This document shows, piece by piece, positions 40,542 through 50,954 of a stretch of DNA of 64,000 bases; the first letter of the stretch is position 1, and each line of letters starts with the position of its first letter. The stretch spans positions 71,641,384-71,705,383 of the forward strand of contig CM043944.1 in assembly GCA_014529385.2 (NCBI GenBank), given 5' to 3'. The notes beneath the pieces were generated by a model, which did not search any database, was not told the origin of the DNA, and saw only the letters and a program-made list of their open reading frames with translations. Both the position numbers and the translations under genes were made by a program. The stretch comes from Adiantum capillus-veneris. Its lineage: Eukaryota; Streptophyta; Polypodiopsida; Polypodiales; Pteridaceae.

Positions 40542-41760
40542 CTGCTTTTCCGACAGCTACTTCTGTGACAAGAAGTAGTGTAAACTCTGATGATCAGTGA
40601 ATACCGTAAAATCGGCTCTGAGTAGGTAATGTCGCCACTGAGTAAGAGCATGGATAACTGCCAAAAGCTCTTTCTCATATATCTGTGTTGTCAATTTGGG
40701 CCTTGAAAACAATCAGCTCTCATAGGCAATGACATGGCCTTCTTGCATTAAGACCGCACCCAGACTACGACCACAAGCATCACAATATACTTCGAATGAC
40801 TCTTGCAAATCGGGCAAAGTCAAAACTGGTCCCGTAGTCAATTTCTCTTTCGTAGTCTGAAAGGCAGTCACCTCTGTGGGTCCCCACGAGAAAGGGACTC
40901 CTTTTTGTGTCAAGATATGCAGAGGGGGAAGCAACCTCTGCAAACTTTCTAATGAACTGCCGGTAGTAAGAACATAAGCCGAAAAAGCTTCTAACTTCAT
41001 GGACATTCTTCAAATTGAGCCAATCATGAATAGTCTCAATCTTGGCCGGGTCCATCTGCACTCCTACTAATGAGACTGTGTCCCAAAAAGTGTATCTCTG
41101 ATAAGAAAAATTCACTCTTCTTTTTGCATTGATCACCAACTTGTGATTTCGCAATGCCTGAAAGACCTGTAGTAGCAGATGTTCTCTACCTTTTGCCCGA
41201 TCCTTGGAGAAGACTATAATGTCATCAAAGAAAGTGCCAATATGTTCTCTACGTTCTGCCCGATCCTTGGAGAAGACTATAATGTCATCAAAGAAAGTGC
41301 CAACAAAAGATCTGTACTCTATGAAAATCCTGTATTCGGTTAAAGGTCGCTGGAGCATTGGTAAGGCCAAAAGGCATCACCAAAAATTCATATAAACCGA
41401 AGCTCGTCCAAAAAGCTGTCTTGTAGACATCTCCCCGTGCTGTTCGGATCTGATGATATCCGCTCTTCAAATCGATCCTGTTGAAACAAGAGGATCCTGT
41501 AGTCGGTTAAGAGTATCATCGATCCTCAGAATCGGAAATCTGTTCTTGATGGTGATTTTATTGAGAGCTCTATAATCAATGCACATTCTCCAAGATCCCT
41601 ATTTCTTCAAAACCAACAACATCGGAGAGCAGTAAGGTGAAGTACTCGGCTGGATAAGACCCTTTTCCAAGAGGTCTTTCACTTGGTTCATAATCTCTTC
41701 ATTGTGGGCTCGGCTCACACGGTAAGGTGGCCGGTTCGGTGGTGTGCTTCCAGGTATCAG
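40540..41760 (-). pseudogene. Element D reverse transcriptase and RNase H remnant
   Basis: Several minus-strand frames rebuild RT in order, without joining them: the N-terminal PYRVSRAHNEEIMNQ-like segment (about 41700); [20 protein letters not shown] and [17 protein letters not shown] (41470-41330); the active-site box [13 protein letters not shown], present twice (41304-41179); then FFGLCSYYRQFI and, in RNase H, YCDACGRSLGAVLMQEGHVI (about 40740-40800). The usual Y-x-D-D reads F-F-D-D. The 63-bp duplication and shifts destroy the enzyme. Confidence 0.88.
41179..41304. repeat. 63-bp in-frame tandem duplication of the RT active-site box
   Basis: 41179-41241 and 41242-41304 each encode [15 protein letters not shown] plus six further residues. 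The copies differ at a few bases. The period is exactly 21 codons. Confidence 0.92.
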
Positions 41761-41763
41761 ATC

Positions 41764-42102
41764 TGTAAGATTTACAAACCTCTACTGCTTCACAGGTCTA
41801 GGGCATACTTGTACGGCTAGTATGTCTCTGGGCTAGCGACCCATAATCTAGGTTGTACTTGGTCCGGTCGCTCGAGTTTGGGGCCGGCCGCCCACTTTTG
41901 TCCGGGCGCCCACATATATTTCCATATATCATTTTTTGTGCTGGGTCGTGGGGATTTTTATCAGGCCTTGCCCTACCTCCCCTTGGGCACCTATTTATGG
42001 GGCCAGGGGGGTACCTACTTCCACATCTGTTGTACTGAGGTTCTCTTGCTCTGGTAGTCAATGGGGGGCTGATTGCCCCCTTTCCTACACATAGCGTTTG
42101 TG

Positions 42103-42170
<68 letters not shown>

Positions 42171-42191
42171 CCGCACACGCGCACTCTCACA
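41764..42191 (+). repeat. Element E 5' LTR (428 bp)
   Basis: TGTAAGATTTACA...GCACTCTCACA, with a CT microsatellite at 42105-42166. Confidence 0.93.
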
Positions 42192-42205
42192 TGGTATCAG
42201 AGCCC
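42192..42205 (+). other. Element E primer-binding site
   Basis: TGGTATCAGAGCCC directly after the LTR: the initiator tRNA-Met site. Confidence 0.95.
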
Positions 42206-42269
42206 AGGACATGGTATCAACAGCTTCAAGCTCTGCCTATTCTGAGGCGCTACATCGCATCAGGTTCTT

Positions 42270-42960
42270 CCCCAAGGGCTGGATTAGCTAGCGTTTTTGC
42301 AACTAGAGCCAAATCTGCCAGCGTTTTTACATCAGCCAGGCAAGCGCAGAAACGGGAGCCATTTTTGTCGCGGAGGACCTCATCTCAACCTGCGTTTTTT
42401 GCAAGCAACATCAAATTTGCTGATTTCCCTGCTAGAGCTACCATTTCTGGACATCTTTGTCGCGGAAAACCCCTCCAGCTCCATTTGCTTTTTTTGACCT
42501 TCATTTGCGTTTTTGGGTTTTCAGCCCATTTTCGGCGGTTTTATTGGTCACTTTGTGTTGTTGACACCTTCCACAAGTTGCTGGGCACCTAGGGTACCCA
42601 TCAAGCCTTTGTTTTTCAGCAAACAGAAGGTTTTTGGTGCCAAAAAGTGCAGCAAAAGTGGACTGCAAATTGACCTGCGTTTTTGTAGCAGGAGGGCAAC
42701 GCTCAACTTCTGGATCCCAGATCTCGCCACCACCTACCCGGCCTTGGCATCCTGTGCCTTGCCGGCGAAGTTTCTCTTCAGATCTTCAGATTTTTCAGCC
42801 AGCAATACCTGCTGTTTTTGCTCTGTTTTCAGCGCACCAGGGGTTGCTACATTGATACCCCACTCTCCCAACACCCTTTGCACCGCTCCGGACCATGCCG
42901 GGAGCGTATGAGCACGCTGAAAATCGCTGGACAGGAGCATTTTCATCACCTCGTAGTTGC
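42270..42960 (+). repeat. GCGTTTTT-rich leader of element E
   Basis: The words AGCGTTTTTGC, GCCAGCGTTTTTAC, TGCGTTTTTTGC, TTGCGTTTTTGG and similar recur about every 50-130 bp downstream of the primer site. The same motif class occurs in the B-family LTR. Confidence 0.65.
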
Positions 42961-43037
42961 GTTTTTGGGTGGACAACAGCCACATGGCTTGTGTTTTTCA
43001 TAGAGGATGAAGTCACGTCCTGTCAGGACACCATCCG

Positions 43038-43577
43038 ATGGTGGTCTGTGCGGATGCAGTACACGGTATCTTCGACATCGGCTTGATCATTCACAGGCAT
43101 ACGATCCTTGGGAGAGTTTTTCATTCCAGCCATCATTCGGCAGTTGCGCACTCTAGAGGGGGTGGTGACTTGTGGTTTGCTATGGATACACCTATGCACT
43201 CATTAGAGGAGTTCACACGAGATATGGCCATGCTCATGGCATATGGGATTATGACATTCCTAGAGAGGGCACCACCATCTTGGGTGGACAGACACTTACC
43301 ACTTGACCTCGACACGTCCGATCACTTGCTTACACAGGAGCATCTACATGGACTTAGGGAGAGGATCTTGGATCTTTTCTTGGACAGGTTCATTGCTTGG
43401 ATCTACAGACTGGAGTGGGACTTCAGTGCTTTGGACTCTCTTGGAGAGTTTACCCACGAGATGCGGGAGATCAGGCATCATTACGTGACTCACCAGGAGC
43501 TTAGCTTGGATGGTTGTGCTACACTCCTGATCATTTGTATTGCTACCTTCAGAGTTGCTTACACTCACCCTCGATAA
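43038..43577 (+). CDS. Element E hypothetical 179-residue protein
   Basis: The longest open frame inside element E. From about residue 50 it looks like a soluble, helix-rich protein: LEEFTRDMAMLMAYGIMTFL, then SWVDRHLPLDLDTSDHLL, LHGLRERILDLFLDRFIAWI and FTHEMREIRHHYVTHQELSL. I see no zinc knuckle, no catalytic motif and no signal peptide. The position just after the leader is where gag would lie, so a divergent or remodelled capsid is possible. It could also be host-derived or chance. The start codon is the first Met of the frame, not independently supported. Confidence 0.4.
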   Translation: MVVCADAVHGIFDIGLIIHRHTILGRVFHSSHHSAVAHSRGGGDLWFAMDTPMHSLEEFTRDMAMLMAYGIMTFLERAPPSWVDRHLPLDLDTSDHLLTQEHLHGLRERILDLFLDRFIAWIYRLEWDFSALDSLGEFTHEMREIRHHYVTHQELSLDGCATLLIICIATFRVAYTHPR

Positions 43578-44877
43578 CCTTACAACAGACTTATCTCTCG
43601 ACCTGGGCAGTAGGCCACTCCCAGCTCATTCACATTGAGAGCCACACCGAGTTGCGGTTTGGTGGCGTTGTTGACGCGGATTCTGTTTTGGTTGACACCG
43701 AAGGATTGGAGGCAGGGGATACAGGCAAGACGGGCCACGGCACAGACATCTTGGTCTAGCCTTTCCTCTTCTCAGAGGATCTTCACAAAGGACTGCTCAG
43801 TCTGGCTTCCCTACTTCTACTGGATGATTATGGTGCAGACAGCTTGGTTTGACCACACCTCTTCTCAGAGGCCCTACACAGTGCAGATTGTTGAGTCTGG
43901 TTTTCCCCTCATCTTGGAATACCATACCTACTGACAGGACACCATCCGGTGGTGGTCCGTGCGGTCTCGCAGTGACTGCTGAAGCTTACAATAGTTTCTA
44001 CAGTGCATACTTTTTGGCCTGCGCAAAGGGCAAGGCTATAGCGTTGCCTTCTCTTTTTGCTGACTAAAATAGAAAAAAGGTTGAGTTGTATTTTTAAGCA
44101 TTTTTTGATAGGTCAAAAATATTGATTGGTTCAAATAAGATAGTGGGCAATCATTGACATGAATTCTGTAAATCTAATGATGGACATGTCTTGAGTTTTG
44201 AAATATGAAATGAACTCTCATATATCAAGGAAAAGATTTTGGGTTGCCCAATGCCTTTGGAAGCATGAAACGTTGACAGCCTTTGACAACCTTACATGTT
44301 AAATGATAAAACCTTAGAGGCTCCACAAATCCCAAGAGTCACCTTTTCATTTTGAAATATGAGAAGTTCTTTTACCCACCTTTTCATTTTGAGAATTTGG
44401 TTCACCCTTTGAAACTTGAGGTAATAGACGAAAGTTGTCATTTTTGTTAGTTAAAACTTTATGGAAAGAATTTATCATTTAGGGCTTTAACCTTTAAAGA
44501 TTGTTTATTTTTATTTTTAGAGATTTTAAAGCTAAGTTTAAAACTTAAAGATGTAGAACTTTTAAAGTAAGGTCTCCAATGATCCAATGAGTACCTACAG
44601 TTTTTTTTTATTAGAAGGTAAAACTTTGAATTAAAGAAAGTGAAAATGTTACATGGATCCACAAGTAGGGGGAGGGTCACCCCGAGACGCTAGAGTTTTA
44701 GGACTTAGAACTTTAAAGCTTTTAAAGTGGGATTTACAACTTAGGGATCTACAATTTTAAATTTGTAAAAAGGGCTCTAGAGCTTAAAAATGTAGAATTT
44801 TTAAAGTGGGGTGTAGAGCATAGGGACCTAAAGCTTAGGATGTAGAACTGAAGGGTGCTTTTTTAATTCAATTTTAT

Positions 44878-45420
44878 GTGCTTATGTTTTTTTTTAAAAA
44901 GCTTAGAGATGTAGTGATTTTAAAGTGGGATCTAGCTTCAGATCAAGGCCTAAAATTGACGCCTATTTTTTTGTCAAGGGCTATTTTGCCTATCAAAACA
45001 ATCTCAAAATTGCCTGTCAATTTTTGTATTTATATCTTTAAATTAACGTTATATGGCAAATTATATAAGTTGATTGTATTACACAAAGCATATGAAAGGG
45101 GGCTTGAAAAATTGCATGTCAAAAAGAAATTTTTATTATGCCTGGCAGGCCTTGTGATTTTATCACTTGTTAGTCTGGTTTTCCTTGATTCGGAGGAGTT
45201 TACGACGCAGATTACTACATTTGGCCTTCCTGGAGTTTTACATAGCTTAGCCACCCTGCCACACTCGGTTGCAAGTTCATGCATTGACAGGCTTCCGGTC
45301 ATTCTCATGACGGTTCCTGGGTTTGTCCATTTTCTTAGACGGTTTGACTACAGACACCACAGATTCTATTGGGCAGGACACTTACAGGTCTATTGGCACT
45401 TCTTTCAAGACAAGGAGTGA
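44878..45420 (+). other. Element E second open frame, unrecognised
   Basis: 180 codons, with a hydrophobic stretch FLLCLAGLVILSLVSLVFL that would span a membrane. The surrounding DNA (44100-44900) is AT-rich and repetitive in TTTAAAG/TTAGAAC words. There are no known motifs and codon usage looks unconstrained; it is probably chance. Confidence 0.25.
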
Positions 45421-45675
45421 TTTTTTCACACTTAGTTCGAGACCTTCTTGCAGTATCTTCACGCTATATCGGCGGAGTACAACAATTTGCTACATTGCTC
45501 GTGACGGCATCACACATCAAGATTTCTTGGCGGTCAAGACACCTTGGACTGTTGCTACACTTGTGGAGTTTGCCGGAGTATTGTCCTTTAGTGGACATCG
45601 CAGCAGACATCTTCATCATTTGCCTCACATCTTCGGCTTCATGCGGTTTGTTCAGCATCAGGTGCTGAGAGGGGG

Positions 45676-46053
45676 TGTTAGATTTACACCATTCTTTTGC
45701 TTCACAGGTCTAGGGCATACTTGTACCGCTAGTATGTCTTCGGGCTAGCGACCCATAGTCTAGGTTGTACCTGGTCCGGCCACCCGAGTTTGGGGCCGGC
45801 CGCCCACTTTTGTCTTGGCATCCACATATATTTCCATATATCATTTTTTCTGTTGGGTCATGGGGATTTTTATCCGGCCTTGCCCTACCTCTCCTTGGGC
45901 ACCTATTTATGGGGCCAGGGACTTCCACATCTGTTGTACTGAGGTTCTCTTGCTCTGGTAGCCCTTTCCTACACATAGCGTTTGTGGTCTTCTCTCTCTC
46001 TCTCTCTCCCCCCCCCCCCCCCTCTCACGCTTCCGCACACGCGCACTCTCACA
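45676..46053 (+). repeat. Element E 3' LTR (378 bp)
   Basis: TGTTAGATTTACACC...GCACTCTCACA, containing a shorter CT run and a C15 run (46008-46022). Confidence 0.93.
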
Positions 46054-46058
46054 AGATC

Positions 46059-46325
46059 AATAGTATGATCCTCAGGACGAGCTGGTGGCAACTCGCCTGG
46101 TAGGCCCTCAGAAAAGCAATCGGCATGAGTGTTGAGAAAATCTTGGCGTTCTTTATCAAGTTCAGACATATTTGTCCTATGTTCATCATTCAACTCTTTT
46201 AAAAAGATCGAGTTAATAAACAAATTGGATTTCATTAATTTTGAAACGGCCGAAGCCGATACAATAGGGACATACCTGCCCTTCAGTTCCACATTTAAGT
46301 ACACATTTTCGGCCCTTTTCATTTG
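46059..46325 (-). pseudogene. Element D region between protease and RT
   Basis: Resumes D on the far side of E. The minus strand reads NVYLNVELKGRYVPIVSASA, then ELDKERQDFLNTHADCFSEG and LPPARPEDHTIDL, the pre-RT segment of chromoviruses that normally continues with a PGS-x-P-x-x-x-P-Y-R motif; element E interrupts it right after HTIDL. Confidence 0.85.
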
Positions 46326-46889
46326 TCAATGTCGCTTTCCTCGTCCAATAATCGACCATGGATTGTTCTTATGGTACCAAGGGATTCCGAGGAGGACATC
46401 ACAACCTCCATGTTCCCCGCATCCAAAACACTTCCCCTCTTTGATGTAGTTGGCCCTCTCTCGAAGAGCGAGCCGGGGTCGTGAATCCTTATCTTTCTTT
46501 TCTTGGGGGCTCTTTTCCTTTCTATTTTCATTATTAGAAGTCTGTTGGGTTCTTTGAGTCAAGATCTCATCAGTGGAGTAAGTCAGATTGCTTGAATGTA
46601 TGGCAAAACCCCGTTTCGCATGACCCATCAATTCTTGAATAGAATTTGACTTTTGTTCTAAGCAGTGATCTCGGATCTCTGTAGGCAGTCCGCAGCAAAA
46701 CCGCTCAGTCTGTTCTTTAAAGGAGATCTTCTTAAATGAAGAAGCTGGTAGAAAAGAGCTCCAAAATCTCTTGCAATACGCGTCCAGAGAATCTCCCTTG
46801 GTCATCTGAAGATGATTCCAAGCAGTTCGTAAATCTCGTTCGTACTCCCGAGTCAGCCAAGAGGAAATAAAAAGCCTTTTAAATTTCAA
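46326..46889 (-). pseudogene. Element D gag C-terminal part fused to protease end
   Basis: A 187-codon frame: gag residues YERDLRTAWNHLQMTKGDSL and FWSSFLPASSFKKISFKEQT, then a basic stretch, then CFGCGEHG, half a zinc knuckle. The next residues, GCDVLLGIPWYHKNNPWSII, belong to the end of the protease domain. The second half of the knuckle and the protease active site are therefore missing, by a deletion that kept the frame. The product, if made, could not process itself. Confidence 0.8.
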
Positions 46890-47527
46890 CCATTTAAGTG
46901 GAGCTTCCTTGTTTAGTAGAAGGGTGGACCACTATGTTTGAGCATTTCCCTTGAAGAAAGAGGTAGCCCTACAAATCTTGGAGTGCTCTGAGTAATGCCC
47001 TCCAGAGAAAGCTATGTCAAACTGCTGTATGAAGGCCAAAGCCCTCGAAGCATCTCGGAATCCAGAAAAAGTGTCAAACTTAATTGATTGTCCACCTTCT
47101 TTAAATTCTCTAACTTTCTTGCTTTTATCGTCGAGGAAGTCATACTGGTTGGCTTTATAAAAATGCTTCTTCTTTGCGTAAAACATGTGATCGTCGGAGT
47201 CCGAACTATCTGAGGAGGAGTCCTCTGTAGAACTGTAAGAAACTGGGCGAAACTTAGGCTTCTTTGCCTTTTTCTTGCCCTTTCCGAAGATTTGCTTTTT
47301 GCTTCGCGTTTTCCCTTTCCTGTCTTCTTCGCTCGAGTCAGAAGAGCTAGAAGAACTGTCAGAAGAAGAAGAAGAAGAAGAAGAGAACTGGGTAGTCCTT
47401 CAAATCGTACACGCTTCTTCTGCTTTCTTGCCAAGGCAAAAGTAGATTGACGACCCAAATAACCTGAGAAGTCAGTTCCTTTCTTTTGCTTTTTGTCGTG
47501 CTTTTTGGCTTTATTGTTCGTGTCCAA
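46890..47527 (-). pseudogene. Element D gag N-terminal part
   Basis: Two frames: 47527-47012 with a Lys/Arg-rich start (MDTNNKAKKHDKKQKKGTDF) and a GAA-repeat-encoded segment (47360-47385), and 47186-46932 with YDFLDDKSKKVREFKEGGQS, then IKFDTFSGFRDASRALAFIQ, QFDIAFSGGHY and FFKGNAQT. A TAG follows where capsid should read T-W-W; the next codon is TGG. The family is the gypsy retrotrans_gag type. Confidence 0.8.
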
Positions 47528-47747
47528 AAGCCGACTTCATGTGTCAACCACCTCTTCTAGTTCTTGTTCTGTAAACATCCTGGGAGCAGGAGGTTTCTTG
47601 AGTGCTGGTTTGATGGGTTGCTCTGTGGCCTTCTGTCACTGGGTGTGCAGTTCTTCGAAGGATCGCCGAGTCAAAATTTTTGTAAATTTCGGATCCTTCG
47701 TAATGTTAATCATCATCTTTGTCGCATCGTCAACAACTTGTTGACGT

Positions 47748-48200
47748 TCCATCTCTTCAATCTCGGCCGAGGCGGGCCGTACTCTTCATGCGAATCTTCT
47801 TCGTGATCTCCTCCCGCATTCCCAGATGCAGAAGAAGTTGACTATTCTCTGTTGGAATCCAAAAGTGTCGCGAAACAAAGGATCAGATTTCCCGGTAGCA
47901 GAGAAATTGGCCGTGCTCTGATACCACTGTAACAAACTTGGACACCCCAAGTCAAGACTCTACCGCGGGCCGTACTCTTCCATCTCTTCAATCTCGGCCG
48001 AGGTGGGCCGTACTCTTCATGCGAATCTTCTTCGTGATCTCCTCCCGCATTCCCAGTGCAGAAGAAGTTGACTATTCTCTGTTGGAATCCAAAAGTGTCG
48101 CGAAACAAAGGATCAGATTTCCCGGTAGCAGAGAAATTGGCCGTGCTCTGATACCACTGTAACAAACTTGGACACTCCAAGTCAAGACTCTACCGCGACA
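47748..48200. repeat. 230-bp tandem duplication across the primer site and LTR edge of D
   Basis: TTCCATCTCTTCAATCTCGG at 47748 recurs at 47978. The first unit runs through the leader, primer site (about 47915-47930) and the first ~40 bases of the LTR, then jumps back. Two primer site/LTR junctions are therefore present in tandem. Confidence 0.9.
48143..48157 (-). other. Element D primer-binding site
   Basis: Minus strand GTGGTATCAGAGCAC adjoining the LTR; the TGGTATCAGAGC core is intact. Confidence 0.92.
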
Positions 48201-48731
48201 CAGCAGAGATTCACTTCAAAATCAGTTCACAATTCACACTTGAGTCGACACGGCGCGGCGTAGTTCCGTGCCTAGAGATATTGGCCTCAAAGACTAGCGC
48301 CCCTTTCGGTATTTCTTTTTGTATTAATGTGTGTTCAAAGTACAAGAGAGTGGGTAGGTGCTCACTCTTAAGACTCTGCGTCCAGATGCTCTGAGAAGTG
48401 CGGCCCTGCCCACTTATTTATTGGTTACAAGGGATGCCCAAAAGGAGAGTCCCAAAATCAAAAGCTTAAAGGCTTTTAAAAAATAAAGCAATTCATCCCA
48501 AAAGCTGCCAATTCAGCCTGTGTAGGTTTCAGCCAGCGCAAAAGTAGGAAATTTTGTAGTGCTGTCCGTATGCGTGCCATGTCAATGGAATTTGCGCCGC
48601 AATTTTTGGATTTTTCGTACGGATGCCACGTCAGCCTATCGGCGCATATTGCAGGGAACCGTACTGTTTGCCACGTGTCATGTTCGGCAGTGTGTGTTTT
48701 TGGGGTGGTGCCACGTCACCAGTTTGTGGCA
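48158..48731 (-). repeat. Element D 5' LTR
   Basis: TGTAACAAACTTGG...ACCAGTTTGTGGCA followed by the ATAAG duplication. It has a short extra segment near 48375 compared with the other LTR. Confidence 0.92.
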
Positions 48732-48736
48732 ATAAG

Positions 48737-49866
48737 AATGGCCTAAGATGAGCAATAATGGTAAATAAAATAGGTTGAAATGCATATGCAAGGGAAAAGT
48801 GGCCGTGTAAAGTTGAGATGCAACCTAAGTATCATCATATGGTGGTGAAAAAATCATTCAATGCTCTCTCGATTGCTAGTTTCACTTGGCAAGGGTCTCC
48901 CGATCCTGTCGTAATTGTATTAGTAGCAATGATTTGTGCATAGTTTTGTAGGATATATGTTCTCGATTCACTGTGAGATTGTGGTAATATTTGCTCGGGA
49001 GGTGTTCTCAGTAGTCGTTACTCTTAGTTTGGATAATATTCCTTCAAATATCGCCCATTGTGGTTGTAGGAGTTCTTTGTGGATTCTTGTCATCGATAAT
49101 GGGATACCTGACTTCTCAGTATTGCAAGTTATCCCAATTATCTTACTTTCTATGTAGCGGCTTTGAGATTACGATGTGTAGATTCCTGAATCTCCACTCT
49201 TTCTCTAAGGGTAAAGTACTCTGAAGTTGTATGTCTAGATTTCTGAATCCCACTCTTTCTCGAAGGGTAGAGTACTTCGGAGTTGGGATATGATATGGAG
49301 ACCCGCAATGGAGGTACTTGGCAGAGCTATAGTATCTCTTGGGACTTGTCCATTTGGTCCTGGTATCTCTCAAGGATAGGTAGCAAGGAGTGAGGGTTGT
49401 TTGTGGATGTGCCCGGCTAGACTCCAGAGTGAGGTAGTTTTGTCATATTGGGATTTTCCAGTCATGTAGCTTTTATTCCATGGCCATATAGGCCAAGCTG
49501 CAAGAGCCTAGCACTTTTTTCCCCTGAGCCCTATGGGCCTTTGTTGCCCTCTCTCCCCTCTTTCCTCCTCATATTTGCCCCTATTTATTAGGTCGCGGGT
49601 TGGGTCAGGTAGATTTTCTATTTCTCTATAGAAAGAGCATGGGGGTACCACTCTTTTACATTGCAGTTTAGCCTAATAGGGGGGACGCTCTCATGGGGCA
49701 GCCCCGTCCAGATCGACCAAAGTTGACAAGCAGCCAAGAGACTCTCTCTTGCGTTTTTGGTTAGCACCACTTGCGTTTTCAGATCTGCCCTATCATTTTT
49801 GCTGGCAGTAGGAGCGGTGATGGGATATCCTCTTACGGTGTAGTTCCCTCCGCAAGGCAGCCTTAC
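48737..49866. other. Intron DNA with LTR-like fragment
   Basis: 49181-49290 holds a 58-bp tandem repeat (GATT(C/T)CTGAATC...CACTCTTTCTC). 49440-49640 looks like part of an LTR (CCCTATTTATTAGG, pyrimidine-rich), but no terminus was found. GCGTTTTTGG occurs near 49752. Confidence 0.4.
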
Positions 49867-50236
49867 CATGGTAGCCATGAAGTTTCGAAATGTTTCATGT
49901 GAGACGAGTTTCAAAAGGTTCCAAATGGTTTCACTAACTTATGAAACACCACAATGGAGGTTTCATCAAAATCTTTGAGTGTCAAGCCATAAAGATATAT
50001 GCCTAGAGCTTACACTCGTAATAGATGTACACACAAATCAACATAAATAGACAAGAAATTCAAAAACTCACTTTGAAGCTAACAACTTCAATCAAAACTT
50101 CACTTTGGACAAGACCATGTGATTTAAGACAATAATATAAAGCATTTTCCTTTGAAACATTCAAGAGAAGTTTCAAAATGTTTTAAACGTTTCATAAGTT
50201 TCTTTGATTGAAGAAACAAGTTCCTTGGCAACTATG
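49867..50236. mobile_element. hAT-like MITE 1 (370 bp)
   Basis: Ends are CATGGTAGCCATGAA and, as reverse complement, CATAGTTGCCAAGGAA. The flanks AGCCTTAC and AGCCCTGC match at 6 of 8 bases, fitting an aged 8-bp hAT duplication. GTTTCATAAG/GTTTCAAAA words are repeated toward both ends. It has no coding capacity. Confidence 0.65.
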
Positions 50237-50954
50237 AGCCCTGCATAGACTTTGTGATCATGTAGTGGTAGGGTTTCTCATCCGAGATCTAGTTCAGATG
50301 TCTTGCTAGGAGGAGATGCACTAGATCCATGCTCTTAGAGCATGTTAGAGGTGGTACCCATGTGGAGGCCAAGTCAGTGGTCGTGTGCAGGAGCAGATGG
50401 CAGAGCTATTGCTAAATTAGCTTTATGATTGGATTTATAAGTGAGGTTTTCTTGCTTGAGATATCAAGAAATATAATTTTAAATGGATTATTGGATTTAT
50501 AAGTGAGTTTTTCTCGCTTGAGACATCGGAGTACATATATTTGTAGTGTGTTGTTTGCTCAAGATGAGTGCTCCGAACTGAAAAAATGGCATGACTTTGG
50601 GTTAACTTTTGATATTTGACCAACTAGTCTCGTGCATGAAATCTGTTATTAATGGTAGAAACATTAGGGATGTTTAGCGGTAGATGTTGGCTAGTCATCT
50701 AAAAGGCAAAATGGGCCTAGCTTAATGCTAAAGAGTTCAAGTAACTATCGAATTCAAGGGCTCATTACTACACTTCATGTGCATGAATAACACACTCCAA
50801 GTAGGCCGATGACTATTGTGTGCCAAATCCTGGAATGGGCGCTCTCTAATTAATGAAATCGAATTAATAATGCCAAAATCAAGAAAGCAAAAACCCATGA
50901 CCTAAAATTTAAATGTAAACCAAAATCCTATACTCAATTGCAATAATCATTTGA
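50237..50954. other. Intron DNA, mostly unassigned
   Basis: A short B-LTR piece (TTTGCTCAAGATGAGTGCTC, about 50556-50582) is the only recognised sequence. It also has a ~70-bp imperfect repeat with GGATTTATAAGTGAG at 50430 and 50490. Confidence 0.45.

Larger units (their letters stand above)
41764..46053 (+). mobile_element. Element E: non-autonomous LTR element nested in D
   Basis: LTRs 41764-42191 and 45676-46053 are flanked by AGATC (41759-41763 and 46054-46058). The primer site TGGTATCAGAGCCC starts at 42192, and the polypurine tract GAGAGGGGG ends at 45675. Orientation is plus, opposite to D. The 3.5-kb interior has no RT, integrase, protease or knuckle motif that I can find, only two moderately long open frames. 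This is the layout of large retrotransposon derivatives, which are mobilised by proteins from other elements. LTR lengths differ mainly because the 5' copy has a long CT run and small extra segments. It inserted after D. Confidence 0.93.
37841..48731 (-). mobile_element. Element D: Ty3/gypsy chromovirus (with nested element E)
   Basis: LTRs at 37841-38400 (560 bp) and 48158-48731 (574 bp) are flanked by ATAAG (37836-37840 and 48732-48736). The primer site abuts the right LTR; a polypurine tract abuts the left. Gene order on the minus strand is gag, RT, RNase H, integrase, chromodomain: a chromovirus. The protease is largely deleted. Element E splits the RT N-terminal region at the AGATC site. 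Multiple stops, shifts and two tandem duplications make it inactive. The left LTR start has TA for TG. Confidence 0.95.

Noticed and set aside
45044-45200. Membrane protein encoded in element E (44878-45420)
   Set aside because: The hydrophobic stretch arises from AT-rich DNA; no family resemblance or start context supports it.
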